Below, in pieces: positions 35,641 to 50,050 of a stretch of 64,000 nt of DNA (position 1 is its first letter; each line of letters opens with the position of its first letter). The notes under the pieces are model-generated. The model was not told the origin of the DNA. It was given only the letters and a program-made list of their open reading frames with translations, and made no database searches. The position numbers were made by a program, and so were the translations under genes. The DNA is taken from contig NC_036445.1 of NCBI RefSeq assembly GCF_002775205.1, forward strand, positions 6,654,802 to 6,718,801, written 5' to 3'. The stretch is from Xiphophorus maculatus (Eukaryota; Chordata; Actinopteri; Cyprinodontiformes; Poeciliidae).

Positions 35641-37929
35641 ACTCCAGATGTAGGGACTTTGATTCTGAAGTAGCCCTTCAGTAACTAGGGGGGATCCTTT
35701 TAGTGGCCCCAGTATATGTGGCTAAACGGGGATTTGAGAGTTGGAACCATTACCGTACTCTACAGTAGATGTGGGGTCTGCAACTCTTAGAGGTCTCTAC
35801 ACCTGAACTAAATAATTAGGTCATTAATTGAAAGCTGGAAACTTACCTGCATACGAAGGAGGTAATTTACCTACTTGATTCAGGTGTGTTGAACAGAGTT
35901 GCATAGAAAAGTTGCAGGACAGCAGCCCTGGATTCACATTTGCACCGACTGGCTGTGTGTCAAGGCTACAGTTATCCTTGTATCATGCGCATGTTTTCTA
36001 CAAAGCATTTTCTTTCCAGTCAATTTTTAGCTAATGTTGGATAAAGCTTCAAAAATTTTTCAAAGCAGTGAAATAAACAGCTGAAATGCATCACTTGGTA
36101 ATGAAAGCAAATCCTTGAAAACCCATTTCAATGTTTGATTTAATTAGAATAGGTTGTTAAATTAGCATTTGGCATTTATTATCACTAATCTTCCTCATCT
36201 GGACTTGAAGATGGAGTTGTAAAGCACTAGTTTGCATGTATATGTGAATGTAATGATGTTGCAACATGCTTATTTAGTTAATTTGAGTGAATTTTGGAGG
36301 ATCTGCACCGTGAAGCTCGACTCTGCTCACCCTGTCTGCAAAGCGAGTATTTTCTGACTCCTGTGTTTGGAAGATATTTTATTTGTTGACAGTAAGCCTC
36401 GCTGTGCTTCCCAGTCTGTCAACTTCTCTATCAATGTGTGTACAGTACACAGTGCATTGTGTGCTGTCCCGCCGGACTGAGTGTATACAGCTGTCTTTTT
36501 TTATGTTTTTTTTCTATATCAGTCATAACAGTCTCCAATTATTCTGTACTTCTCTCTGAGAATACATTGTAGTCTTTTCATGCTGCTATCCTAGCTCCCT
36601 CATCTTTCAATCTTCCCTTCTTTCGGCCCTCCGTCCGCCCACTCCCTGCTGTTTTTGTTTGGAGAACAGCTGTTTCTAAACACCTGAACCCATCATTGCT
36701 TCCTACCTTGTCCATTCCCTCTCCTGCGGTTCTCACCCCCTGCTCCCCCATCCTGATTGTGCTTTTTCCTTCTACCCTGTAATTTAGAGGAGAGAAGAAG
36801 CAACATGTCCTTGAGTGGAAGATAGAAATGTGTGGAATCTCGACACACTTATTTCTGTTTTCTCCACACTGTCCATGAATGTGGCTGTAGATTTTATCTA
36901 TATATAGGGAGAGTATATGCCTTCTTTCCAGGCAATTTCCTTTGCAGTCAGTCAACTTGTTTGTGCACCATTTGTCATTATCAGCAGGCTTCACTGCTGC
37001 TGAGCAATTACCACATTTAACAAATGCACACTCAAGTAGTTAGTCAGGGCCCTGCGCTGGTATGGGGGTGGCCGCACCTTCTCGCTCGCCCTCTCTCAGC
37101 CAGGTCTCTGGCAGCTGGGAGCCTGATCACTCCGGGAATGGATGCAGACCTGCCTCTCACCTCCTCGGGGCTGGAAGGCGTAGATAACTAAGAAATGCTT
37201 CGCTGCAGCTCAGGCCTCTCCAAATAGAACCGCTATCAGGACAGCCTACACACACTGTCAGCCCACAGCTTCATGCCCTGTGGCATGTTTTCTCTGAAGA
37301 CATGACATTCCCCAGAAAGTTTTCCCGGCATTCCCAGAGCCCTGTCACATTGAGTCAACGGAGCAGTGGGGGAATGCAGATGCAGCCCGCCCAGTAAGGA
37401 TAATGACTATGCTTCCTGTTTGGGGAATGCAATGTTTTCTCATAATCTGCATTGTTTTCATATTTGAAGAATGATTTCAAGTTTCACTTTACTTTGCAAT
37501 TTTAAAACCAAATCTCAAAGTTAAATCTTCCCTGTGCGCTTGATATCGAATCTTAAGCCGTTGGTGGTGATCTGATCTGGAATCGGCATGCTGTGTGTTT
37601 CATGCCGTCTGCAGTGGGTTTGTTCGTGTTTGCTGGACTCTTCACAGAAATTATGGGCTAAAAGGTCAAAGCTGTTTCACTGAAGAGGTGAGCTTCACTA
37701 AGAAAACTTCCCCTGTGATAAAAGTAGGCATGGGTTGGTGTGAGATTAAAAATTCAATAAAAAATATTATATTCATACTTTGAAAGTGAAAATCAAGTAT
37801 GTAATGTGATCTAAATAGTTTACTTAAGAAATTATTCCTACTGTGGCCAAAGTTATTTACAATTACTCCAGTTTGTTTATTTTGATTTTAGTTTTTTGCA
37901 GAAATACACATTAATGTAAGCCATAATAC

Positions 37930-38060
37930 CACTGAAAATGTTAAATTAAATCAATTCAAAAATTGAAACATTTAGATCCATTATATTGAAATGTATATAT
38001 TTTAGGCATTTTTGATGATTATGGCTCACAACTATCAAAAACCCAACATTTGCTCTTTTG
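37930..38060. mobile_element. Tc1/mariner family-2 terminal fragment
   Basis: Phrases such as AAATCAATTCAAAAATTGAAAC and TTTTGATGATTATGGCTCACA resemble the terminal part of family 2 (compare 47640-47790). Short and diverged. Confidence 0.4.
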
Positions 38061-39924
38061 CTCTTGAACAAAACTTTTGCTCCTCCATGCTGGCAACTTT
38101 TTAAAATCTTCACCTTGATATCAGTAAGTGACCCCTGCCTGGACAGAAGTCAGGGTCACACACTCCTCTGCTGCTGCATCTAAGAGCAGCTGATAGATGG
38201 GTGGTGTTTCATTTGTGTGTGAAAGAAAGACTTGACAGTCAGAGGGTGCTATGTACATCTGTCTTCTATATGTGTGTTGCTGTTCATCTGTGTGCTGTCA
38301 ACTCTAATTCCTCATCCTGTTTGGCCTGAGAGCAGGTGGTGTAAACATGCAACGTGCCGCTCAGTCTGCCTGGCACCACACGGCGCTGTTGCACGGCCCC
38401 CAGCAGGTGTGTTTGCACGCTGGCGTGCGTGTGTGTGTGTCAGTGACTTGAGTGTGTGGCTGCTTAGCTTTTGAGTCTGAATCCCCTCCACCTGTCACAC
38501 AGGGTGGGGTACAAAGGGAGGATGACGGGGTGCAGAACAGATGCTGTCTGCTCAGCCAGTCAAACTGTCTCAATTGCACGGTGTGCAATATGTGCACGTG
38601 TTTATGTGGAAAGCCTGTATTATTTCTTCAGTGTGTGCATGCTCAGAAGCTTAAAAGTCAGTCATACTTTGATGCCTTGGGTGCGCGGCTTCTTCAGTGC
38701 AGAACAAAAGAGCGACAGAGAGAGACAGCGTGACACCGAACGGCTGTGGAGATACTGGACACTAGCTGAATGTTATGGAAGAAACTCTGTGTTTTTCCAA
38801 CCTTGCATTTCTCTACAACTTCCACTATCTATGTCTGTGGGAGAAATGGCATGTCTTCAAAGAAATGCCAAGTGTCAGAAAGTGTCCAAATCTTTTAAGA
38901 ACTCGGCCAACAGAGCAGCTTCTACCAGATTCTTGGATGCTCAGCCTAAAACCCCACACATCTCAGATCGAGGTCACTTAACATGGAAAAAGAAAGGTTT
39001 AAAAATTGTGTGAATGTGAAGATGTTAGAGATACTCCTTGGGATGAAACTGTATGCTCATCTTGCATTTTTAGACCTTCTGCTGAGATTGATTCTGTGTG
39101 GGGTTTAGCATGAACATAAAACTTTTGGGTCAAAAATTGCTCAATTTTTTGCAGAGATAAATTTAGGGCAAAGAAAGCTTCCAATCTCTAACAAAATTTA
39201 AGCAGAGAGTGGCATGCTGGGGTCACCAAGTTGCCATACCAACCATTAGATGTTATCTATGTGCAGAAAAAATTGTTTAGAAGAGATGACAGAAAAAAAA
39301 GACCTGTCTGGCCCATCATTACCAACATAAACATATGAATTTATAACAGATGTGCAGTGTTTATGTGCATGCCTGAGCATGTGTGTGTAGACCTTGGGAA
39401 TCTATTTCCAGGTTTTTGTCATGCTGTTGAAATCATAACATGTCTCTTTCACTCTGCAGAGTTCCTGGTTCTCCGGTCTTGTTCAGTAAATTTTGTTGTG
39501 GTTGCATTTTTTCGCCTTGGTTTGTCTCTTCACTAACTTGTAATGAACAAGTTTGAACAAATCATTCCTTCCACTTACCTTTCGTAATAATATACTCAGA
39601 TACATCTGTCGGTGAACATTTCAGAACTAAAAAATGTTATTCATTTTTAGAATTTTATCTGAGACTTATTTATGTTTTGGGTCTTTTGTTAGCCTTAAGC
39701 TAAAATTATCAAAATGAACAGAAATGAATCCTTGTAGTATATTACTCATGCAATGGATCTACACGAGATTATATTTTTTAACCAATTTCGTAAAATCAAC
39801 TTTTCAATGGCTTTTTTTGTGTCTAATAAGATGTAGCAGCATAAAATAAACATGGATTATTCTTCTGTGCTCTACTATTTTGTAAATATGTATTAATGTA
39901 CATATTTAGAAGCCTTGCTTCTGT

Positions 39925-40110
39925 GTGACATGCTTGCATATAACAACCATGGGAAAACTGAGAAGGAAAAAGCTTTTTACCCACTGATCTGCCATCAAAG
40001 CTTTGTGTCTAATTCTCACCAACCATCTCTAGAGAAACTTCTGACTCTGCTTTGCAGTTACAGCATTAAACAATTTGCAACTAATAACTGAACCAATTAC
40101 GTTATGCTCA
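39925..40110 (+). repeat. Diverged direct repeat, copy 1
   Basis: Shares ordered blocks with 40665-40850: ATAACAA-C-TGGGAAAACTGAGAA, GCCATCAAA, GTCTAATT-TCA, AACCATCTCTAGAGAAA and CAATTTGCA-C. Start points are about 740 bases apart, same orientation. No open frame or known element was recognised. Confidence 0.8.
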
Positions 40111-40378
40111 TTCAGAAACATTGTTTGTCTCATTGGACTTGCAAACAGTGCTGTTGCTCTGCCCATGGCCATAAGGCACTGCAAGTTAATATATTTAAAT
40201 GAACATTTTTGAAGCATGTCAATAGATATAAGCAATACCCACCCACCCCCACCTCTTAGTGGGCCATTCTGTTGTGTTTCAATTTTATATTTGAATACAG
40301 CCTAAAAGACATCTAGAGAAACGACGCTCAGAGCAGTTTTACAAGCAATTTTGTCATGGCTGGTAGGGTGAGAAGCAG

Positions 40379-40381
<3 letters not shown>

Positions 40382-40433
<52 letters not shown>
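40382..40433. repeat. (TA)n followed by (T)n
   Basis: About 36 bases of TA and then about 17 T. This is the same TA/T arrangement as beside the LINE at 24.9 kb, but no LINE sequence follows here. Confidence 0.92.
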
Positions 40434-40434
<1 letters not shown>

Positions 40435-40664
40435 CTGTTGTAGTCAGAAAAACCATAGCAAAGCATAATTTTACATGTGGCTGTTGACTACTGAAGCAAC
40501 ACTGTTGCTTTAAACAAAAGCAAAACATGAAAATCTGTAACTATAAAAGCAACCAAGACGTGAGAAATGAAGTGTTCTGCTCCAAAAATGACTTACTTTG
40601 AACAGCTGTGTAAGTCTGTTAACCTAAAATAACACAAAACATTTGTCTGTAAGGCACCCAAATG

Positions 40665-40850
40665 GTTATGCCTGCGTATAACAATCGTGGGAAAACTGAG
40701 AAACAGAAACCTTGTTAACCACTTGTTGGCCATCAAAACTTCCTGCGTCTAATTGTCAATAACCATCTCTAGAGAAATGTCTGACTCTGTTTTGCATTTA
40801 CAACATAAGCAATTTGCATCAAATAACTGAGCCATTTATACTATAACATG
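40665..40850 (+). repeat. Diverged direct repeat, copy 2
   Basis: Second member of the pair. The 550 bases between the copies hold a (TA)n-(T)n tract and otherwise unremarkable sequence. Confidence 0.8.
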
Positions 40851-42739
40851 ATTAATTTTCAATAATAGGTGACCGTCTTGTTTTTTTTTTTTTATTATTT
40901 TGCTTCTGGTTCTTTCTGGGACTAAATTGGATCACATTGACATGTCAGGAGCAACTAAAAATAAGATCTGTGTTTGATTGCTGAGAACAGTAGAAATTGT
41001 ATTTTTCCCACTGTGGAAATAAAAGCACACTGCAGAGACCAGTCTTCTAAGAGTGCATTTCATATTGCAGCCAGGTCCAGCTGGGTTTGATGCAACATTC
41101 AGCTAACACTGTGCACTCGCCTTAGGGCCTGACCAAAGTGGGTGGCGTGTAATGCACATACAGCGTTTCGCCTGTCTGGCTTCTGTTTTCTCTGTTAAAT
41201 TATTTCTCCCGAATACAGTTCTCTCATCGTCTCGCTCAATATCGCCCTCCTTTTTTCCCCATCTGGCCGTTCCAGCTGAGGTTAACACACGCCACTCCGC
41301 TGTGGCACTGGGACGTAGGAATCTCATGAATAGCAATGCAACGCACCCGCAGGCCTCTGACATTTGAAAAGTGGGTGTTGAATTTAGATTAATTTCAATA
41401 TTCAGATTGTAATCTGAAGAGGATCTGTCTTTTTTTGCTGCCAGTTCTGATTAAGCGCTGGATTTTCTGACAAACATTCGTATTTTCTGAGCTGACAGGA
41501 ACCACTCTCATTCTTTGACAACAACTCATTGTTAAAAATATTCTGCAGTTTTGCAGATAACATTCAACTCAACTTTGCACATTTATCAGACAAGAGATGT
41601 ATATTTCTGTTTGACAGTACACAATGTACTACTGTACATATACGTACTACACAAGAAACCAACCTTTTCAGAGATTGCATGTCTACTCCTTCAGCTGCCC
41701 AGGTTCAAGGTCTGGCCGTCTCTCAGGCCAGTCAAAGTTTGTTCACATGAATCTTGTCTCGTCCATTAGACTGTGTGTGTGTGCGCATAAAGAGCACCTT
41801 TGTATCTGTATCAGACAGTGAGCGAGGCTCTTGATCTACTTTTTCAGTAGTTTGGGCATGCTTTCTTGATCGTCTGCATTCCCTCTCAATCTTCTCCTTT
41901 TGGTGCTTAAATTTCCAAAATTTCTCCCATATTTATTGCCTTTCTCGAGTTCTAGGCTGGTTGTCAGTTGGGAGTCTGTGTATGTGTTTGAGGAGCATTA
42001 CTGTGCTTTCTCCCCTTCCCAATTTCCATTTCAATCCTTCATTCGCAGCTGGAACCAAGATGCTCAGCATGCAGATGAGCAGGGGGTTTCTCTACAGTCA
42101 GAGATGCGATTGGAAAGATAAAAAGGAGAAAGGGGGGTGCCAAAGGCGCAAGAATGATCCTGCGATAAAAAGAGAAATGTTACTGACAGATGGAAAATTC
42201 ATTTAATTCAATCATTTAACCTTACATAAGCGCAGAGAGGAAGCTGGCATGTTTTTTTGCATTACAAGTTCCCTCTCAAAATCCTAAATGCTCATATAAA
42301 GGTTGTGATGCGGTAATGTATTCATTTAAATTTTGAGGTTATGGCTCTATCGTATGGAAAATTAGCCACTAGATGTAATCACTCGATGTTTGATAAGGTA
42401 ATGCAGTCTAGTGCAAAAAGAAAAGGGTCGGGTCAAGGCCCCCACATGCTCAGGTGCACTTCACAATGCAAATTTCCGCATGCACTCAAAGCGAACATAT
42501 AATGGACACGTGCACAAAGGTCATTTTTTTTACAATTTAATACTTTGTGTTTCACAGTAAACTACTGAGGCTATCTGATGGAATTGGGAGGAGGGAAACT
42601 TGTGTCCAAGACTTAGCAAGTTGTGACCAACCATGTGGCCACCCATGTCACCAGACGGGCTCTGTAGTAAACTGCTCAGGGGCAAAATGTTCACAATGTC
42701 GGCGCAAGTGTATCAGCCAAGCTGCCATTTTTGCCACAC

Positions 42740-43045
42740 TAACAAGTGCACACTTCACAAACCTTGCAGTGATAGAAGAGGCACAAGAAGAAAACCATTG
42801 CTGATTTAACACCATTGGAGGTGAACTTTGATCTAACACATGTAAGGGGGACAAAAAACATGTCGAAGAAGGAGCTCTGGTCAGATGAGACCAAAACTGA
42901 ACTGTTTGGCCTTCATGTAAAACATTAAATGTGAAAGAAAACAGTCCTTGCACTTCCTAATGAACACATCGGTGATATGAGTGGGTGCTAAAAACAAGGC
43001 AATCCTAGAAGAAAACGAGTTAGAGGCAGCAAAAGAATGCAGATT
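42740..43045 (+). mobile_element. Tc1/mariner family-1 relic
   Basis: GAGCTCTGGTCAGATGAGAC, CAAAACTGAACTGTTTGGCC and TCCTAGAAGAAAACGAGTTA are the diagnostic transposase stretch of family 1 (compare GAGACCAAAATTGAACCTGT at 11.9 kb). Frames are broken and the ends missing. Confidence 0.7.
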
Positions 43046-45044
43046 TTATCAGAGTTTCACAAGCAGCTCCCCTGTGCTTCCTAATGACTCACCAAAGTGT
43101 CCTCTATGATCACATGAGACTATTAGCTTTCCCATTGTCCATTGCTGCATCAGCACTCCCCCATATTTTGAAAGTGATGACGAATGACCACAAGGTCATG
43201 ATGATACATGACAGTAAAGACATTACAACTTTCTTTCTCTTTATACGAGTCATGCTTAACTCACAATGGAATGGATGTGGAGAATTGTTCTGCCTTGAAT
43301 GAACTCAGAGGATTCATGAACATGTGATCTGCCAGGAGTGTGAGCGGATACAGAAACACCCACAGACATGGGCACTAATTGATGTTTTTGTTTTGGGCCG
43401 GGGCCTCTAATGCACTCTGCTTAAGTGGCATACAGCTGACCACTCATGTTTCAGCTGAATTCCTTACTAGCTGTAACCATCTGCTGCCAATTGATTACAG
43501 TAACAAGTATTGATTCAAACAGACAACCTTAGCCAACAGTGCCTTTAAGCAGCCACCCAGTACATATTGACTTCATTCCTTTTAAAATATATTGTTAAAT
43601 TTACAAAACAAATCCCCTTTCTGCACAATACTGCTTCTTTAGCTGCTCATGCAGCTGTCTCATCTTGTGCTGTTTAAGCAGCGTGATCTACAACTCAGCC
43701 ACCAGTCACATTCCCACTGGCAGCTCGCTACAGAGTTGCATTAAATCTCGTCATGCCAAACATTCTGCCCAGCCCTTCAAGTCAAGCTAAACAAAGTACA
43801 CAGCCAGCCACAGGGAGCCCGTCGGCTTGCAAACACTCCCTCTTGCTTTTATTGACAGAAACAACCTCTTTCTGTTCTCTCTTCTTTTCTGGTCTTTCTC
43901 TCCATCTCCTGCCCCAAGTTGATTTGGCGCTGTCTGAAATACATTAGTCTGCTTCTCTGTTTCCAGTCAGTCAATCCTTTCCTGTAGATGTACTCTGTTT
44001 ATTCTTTTGTTTTTTTTATCGTACCATCCGCAGGAGTTACAACCCATTACATGAAGATGGTGCTTTTGTCCTTCTCGTCCTTCTACTTGCAATAATTAAC
44101 TCTCCACACCAAATCTTATTTTACCCCAACCTATTCTGACTCCACCCAATCCTAATGCCCTCCTGCAGTCACCCTTAATGTATGATCAAGTGTTGCAGTT
44201 CCTCGGACCCCTGTTGTGGCTGTAATAAGGTAATTACCCCCACTTTATGGACAAGATGGGGAGAGATGGAGTTAGTTTCAGCTGGAAGGAGAAAGTGACA
44301 GAATGCAGAATGAGATGGCAGAATCGATCATGCGGTCCAGGTTGATTGAACAGACCAATGACTGGGAGAAATGATACAAGAGCAAAGTAAAGGGTGAAAT
44401 ATTTGACAGTCAGCATGACATACAGGAGATGGTCCAGTCTTTTTTGTTTTTTTCTCTTGCACAGTGTGTGCGTGTGCTCCGTGAGAAACACCCTGTCTGG
44501 AGCACCGTGTTTCAGAGGGGCACGCTTTTCTGCACCATGTGGTGTGGGGGCCACATCAATAAAGATGTTCAGGCTTCATTGGACACACACAAATGGGGCC
44601 CTTTATTGGATCACAAAGTGCACACATTGCCATATAAAAGCTAAATGACAAGGGCAGTCAATCATGATCTGCTGGTTGAATTCTGATTATCAGTGGTTGG
44701 CAAAACTATGTCTGTCATAAAAAAAAATTAATTTTCTAATTACACACTCATGGACCACTTTATTAAGTACATCTGTTCAGGTTCCTGTTTACAAAAATGG
44801 CTTCTCATCACATGTTCCTTTATCCAGTAACGCATCTTCACATGCTTGAATTTCAAATTACAGTTACACCCAGATAGATGGAAATTAAGTTTAAAAAAAG
44901 TCTAATATCTCATGCAAAAGTTAGGGCGTGAAAACAGTGAAAATATTATTTGAGACTTTTATGAATGTTTGAGATTGTTTTAGATAATCACCTGAACTGG
45001 TCCTCCTTTGACTAGATTTAACTTGACTGTCCTAGAATTATCCA

Positions 45045-45275
45045 CTCATCTGGGGCGACAGATGAGGGGATAATGAACTCCTAACCTAGGAGGTATAGTC
45101 ATTCTGTAACTGGTGGATTGCTCGTTTGAATCCCTGCTTCATCTGTCAGTGGATGTGTCCTTGTTTCACTTCTGTCAGAAGTTATGGCTGCAGTATAGCT
45201 TACCACAAACAGTATGTGAATGACTAAGATAAACCACGGACTAGCTAGGGTGCTCTACAAGTGCAGACCATTTGT
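45045..45275 (+). mobile_element. tRNA-related SINE
   Basis: A B-box-like CGTTTGAATCCCTG at about 45130, then TGGATGTGTCCTTG, and a 3' end AGCTAGGGTGCTCTACAAGT followed by GCAGACCATTTG. This module order is that of a dispersed fish SINE ending '...agtgcagaccattt'. It is moderately diverged. Confidence 0.62.
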
Positions 45276-46834
45276 CTTCAAGACTAAGGTTGCTCTGGCT
45301 GCTGTTTATAGCAGGTAAATGATGAGATTGCATGTTTCTGACCTAGTTGTTGCTCTTTAAAAGCTGACATCCACAGCAACTTTGACTCCACTGTTTACAC
45401 AACCATTAATGCGTCTTTTGGGGGATATTACCCATCAAAAGTGAATCAGAATGCTGCGTGTAATCTTAGCAAGCCCCCCAAGAAGGTCTCAACATGCAAA
45501 TAAGAATGTGTGCACATAAATACACCATTTAAGTTTGACAGAGGTGGGAACACTTTCATATTTCAGCTGTAACCGCTGAGGAGGACACAGATAAATTGCA
45601 CTTGCTTGCAATTCATTCAGTGGCAAAGGATGATTAATATTCCGTAAAATAGTTTATGAATCCTCATTCAAAGCCTGAGGGTCTGAATATGAGCACGACG
45701 CAAACGTTGAGTTGGTGTAGGGTTGATAAAGTCCACAAAGCCCAGCAGGCATGCTGGATTGTGAATGTGTGTTAATGCGCAACATAAAGTGCAGTGCTGG
45801 ATGCACTGGGGACTTTGAAGGCAAAAGAGCTGATTCCTAATTAATTTTCCTCTGAAAACGACATTAACATCCCTTGCTAAAAACATTTCTGAAGGGAAGC
45901 CAGCTGTAGTTTTTGAGAATAAAAGCTGCTTAAAATTTACATTTAGGGTTTATATAAAAGTCATATGTTCTTGTTTTCTCTCTGTTCCAGCTTCTCTTTT
46001 TTCTTTCATGAAGGATTCAATGTGTTTTTTTTATTTTTTTTTTATTGCGATTAGCCAAAATATACAAAGAATTAACAGACATCATATTGGAAAATAGTCA
46101 TAAGAGAAGATGTCATTTAATTTAATAATACAAAAGCTTGTTTGTTCACTTTATATTGAAATGGATTCATGGTAGCAAAATTAGATTTTATAACATAACT
46201 CTACGAAGAGCATGTTCAATCTCAAATAGTGATTCAAGTTTAGTTGTTGACAATATATGAGCAAAAATATAAAAAGGTTCCCTAGACTTTTGGGTAATGT
46301 TTTATAGATGAGGAAGAAAACAAATGGTTGCTTTTCACATAAAAAAAAAACCCTCATAAAACAATTATGTTTCCTCATATCAAAGAGAAAGGGGTTTTTA
46401 ATACTGTATCAATAATAATCAGAAAAGAATGCTAAAAAACAAGATGATTCAATACAGAAATTCATAGAAATAGATTTTCCCTCATGTAAAGTTGAACAAA
46501 ATAGACGCTGTTCTGAAGTGTATTCCTTGCACTGTGATGAAAATTATGTTTGATGAGGCTTTGGAACATCTCTGTGACACTGATCTATTCAGGGGGTTCA
46601 AACTATTTGTGAGAGATTTATTTGAATGCCACATAGAGGTGAATCAAAATCGCTCTCCATATCCCAGTTTAATCACAAGGCTGCTTTTTGTAACGGTGCT
46701 ATAAAGGTATTTTCCTTTCTGTTTATAAGGTTTGGAAATTACATAATGATTGTCCCCTTCTGTAGAGAGATTCTTTATAGACAAATTGCAATTTGAATAT
46801 GTTTTAGGTAAGATTCAATTGGAAAATGTGGATG

Positions 46835-47795
46835 CAGAAATGCGTCTCATTAAATTAGAATATCAAAGGTTTACTATTTCATTCAAAAGGGAACATTATA
46901 GATTTATTACATAGATGTTTTGAGTGTTTATTTTGATGCATATAACCAATAATGCAGGAAAAACGTAATTGCTAAATGTTGTATGCAATCATACTAAAGA
47001 AAAGTTAGGTGGAAGAAAAAACCTTGGAAAAAAATGCAGCAAACATTTTCGAGAAGATTGTGATGCAAAGCCCTGTTGAGTTTAAGGAAGACCCAGAAGG
47101 TGCAGACTGTGTTGTTTTGACCTGAGATTTACTCGTCATCACACACCGATGTGGAATCCAAGTTGCTTGATGTCCAACATACATTTTCCACAGTGAATGC
47201 TGAATTTTAGGGCATGTAATCACTTTTCGTTGTACCATCCACCAGGAAATGTTTGAGAACTTCATGCTTCATGCTGTCCACCAGGACTTGATAACTGCAC
47301 ACACTGCCAAAAGTACCAGTATCTGGTTTCATTAACACGGTATCACTACCTCTGACTGGCTTGACCTAAATTCAGCAGAAAATCTTTGGAGTTTTGTCTT
47401 GAGGAAGATGAGACCGAAGAGCTAACTATAAAGATGTGCTGAAGGCCACTATAGCAACCTGGGCTTCCATGCCACACTGCTTAGATACAGAAAGTCATGC
47501 AGACGGAGCCCTTAACAGGTATTAAGTATTGATTTCCATTCACTGCGCTGTTCACAGCTATGCAGGCTGACATTTCTGAATTAACACCCTTTTTATTGGT
47601 CTCATGTAATGTTCTAATTTTCTAAGAAACGAGTATTAGTGTTTTTATTAGCTGTAAGCCATAATCATCAATAACTGCTCAATTATATGCTTGAAATACA
47701 TTCCTCGGTGCGCAACGAAGGAGTTTCACTTTTTCAATTATACCGCTGAAGTAAATCAATTCATTGATGATATTTTTAAAATTCCGAAGTACTCA
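46835..47795 (+). mobile_element. Tc1/mariner family-2 copy, both ends recognisable
   Basis: The left part reads GCGTCTCATTAAATTAGAAT; the right part has GTAATGTTCTAATTTTCTAA, GTTTCACTTTTTCAATTATA and TGATGATATTTTTAAAATTC. Between them are ordered transposase remnants: GAGAACTTCATGCTTCATGC, ACACACTGCCAAAAGTACCA, GAAAATCTTTGGAGTTTTGT, CTGAAGGCCACTATAGCAAC. The body is internally deleted and stop-ridden. This is a different Tc1-like family from family 1. Confidence 0.75.
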
Positions 47796-49539
47796 TGAAT
47801 GAGAATCACTTCCCACAAACATGACCTTAACCTGTAGGCACAGAAGTGTCAGGGCAACTCCCATATTCTTCTGTATATTCCTTTCAGAGGGACAGATCCA
47901 AGATGAAGCCACTCTGGGAGTGGGTGGCACCATGACAGGCTTACAGTCCACTGTGACACTTTTCAGCAAACAAAGACAGCTGTGTTGAAGTTCGGTTCAT
48001 GTCATTAAAACCTTGCTGTTGTTTCTTCCGTTTCACATCAAACCACATCGCATCTTAGATTAAAAAAACAATGCTGTGGTTAATCATATTAGATTCATTT
48101 CAGTGACAACACTGCTGGCTGTACAGATCATCAACACCAGTTGGCAGGAAAGCCAAGTAATACAAGAATGCGTGTGTAATGCTGAGTTCCCTGAGAATGG
48201 ATTCTTCACAGTGCATTGTCCGTCATTATGACTTGGGTTTCACGTGACTCATGGCCCACTGTGCATCAGTGCCCAGAAAACTGTAATGATTTTGTCTGTG
48301 GCCCTGCCAAAAAGGCAGAGAGAGTGGGGACACATAGGAGAGAAACAAAGGGTGAGATCAAAGCATTATGGGGGAAACGAAGGAAGGAGCCTCAGCATAT
48401 CATTCTTTGCCACAACGTTGGGACATGAGAATTAATATGAGATTACAGCTACCTTCACTTTTCATCTTTCCTCTTCTTATTTCTCTGTGCTTTATTCCCT
48501 GGGGCTACGTGTTACCCATCCTCAGACTTTGGAATTAAAGCTCTCTCCTCCTCTTCCTCTCCTAATCTGCTCTCTTCATTATTCTTTCATTACACATCCC
48601 TGTTCCCTTTGTAGCTCCCCCATGTCTCTATTTCTCTTTATCTTCTCGCTTTAGGGCCGGTGTGTCAAATATTCCCTCTGTCAGGTAACCTCATTTCTGA
48701 CAAGGGGTGGGGGTGGAAATCATATTAAACAAGGGACTAAAAAATAGGCTGATTTGTAATTTTGACAGTTTAACACTCAACTTACACTAAGGTTCAACGC
48801 ACGTCAAACCATGTTGACAACTTTGTGTTGGCAGAGCTGCTATGTAGTGTGATGTTCTGCATGTCATCATTTTAGTGACAGCCATTACGATAAAGCACAT
48901 CTCCACAGAAAGGACAAGAGGTATAGGATGGATCTGTCAAAATATCATTCTGACAGATTGCTCTATAAGCTCTACAGTGCGCATCTGTTGCACTATGGCT
49001 TGGCCACTCTGAAGAAAATTGCATTATTTTGTATTTTTCTTATGTGTTGATGTGTTTACTTGGAAAAAAGAAACAAAACGAGGCTATGATTTGCAACTTC
49101 CCTGAAATGGGCTCTAAAACCATTATGCATCTGCCTCATGTTGTTTTGGCCAGAGATTTACTCATCATTGTCATGAATGTCATATAAACTGTGGTCGGTC
49201 TCGAGATGGAATGAGCATTTGACACACAGCTCTGGTGAATTTTAATAGCAAGAGTTGGGGAAGCAGTTTTATGTAATAATTACACATACAGACATGGTAA
49301 AACAAACACCCTCACTGAAATTTGGTTAAATTTTTACAGCTACCAACAGTCAATGTCATAATTAGGGCTGATATTTGACCACTTTTCTTATAAAAAATGA
49401 TGTCGCTTAAATTGGTTGGTTTCTGGCACAGACCCAACTTTAAAGTAACAGGGCGTAACTATTTACAGGATTGATGCTGGACCCACTTCACAAGCTAAAT
49501 GGTTCCATGATTGTTTAAGATCATTGTCTTCTTAGAACA

Positions 49540-50050
49540 TCAAGTTGTTTTAACCATCAGGTTTTAGTTCACAACATTGCACAGTTGTTAGTGTTGCAGG
49601 TTTAAAGGTATGTACTGGAGTCCTCCAAACAGAACTCTTGTTATTGTGGCCAAATTGCTGAATCTCTTCTAACAGTAAAACCTTTTCCCAGAAGCCATTT
49701 GGGAGCATCAGCAAATTCCAGTAGTTTTTTTTGAGCAAAGGCTTCTTTCTTTGCTAGCAACCTCTCAGTCTCTGATTATATCAAACTTGTAGTTCTTGAA
49801 AACCATAAACAAATTCATTCACTCTGCGGGTGACGGTATTAATCAGATGGTTGAAACTTGGATGCAGCTGGTTGTTCTAACAGGAGAATGACCCCAAACA
49901 AATCAAACATTATGCTTTGCCTGATGCCTGACATCAGTCTTACTGGAAGTCTGTAGATTATTCTAAAAAACTGCATCCATATCAACCTACCATTTGATTT
50001 AAATGTTATTTATTAAAAATCCAGCCTGAATTATGCCAGATGTTTAATAG
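49540..50050. mobile_element. Possible DNA-transposon relic
   Basis: TTCTAACAGGAGAATGACCC resembles the 'fQqDNDPKH' stretch of Tc1 transposases, and the flanking text is compatible with a very decayed copy. Boundaries and family are not clear. Confidence 0.35.

Noticed and set aside
36578..36994. 138-codon minus-strand open frame
   Set aside because: Low-complexity basic C-terminus, no domain, no splice or promoter context.
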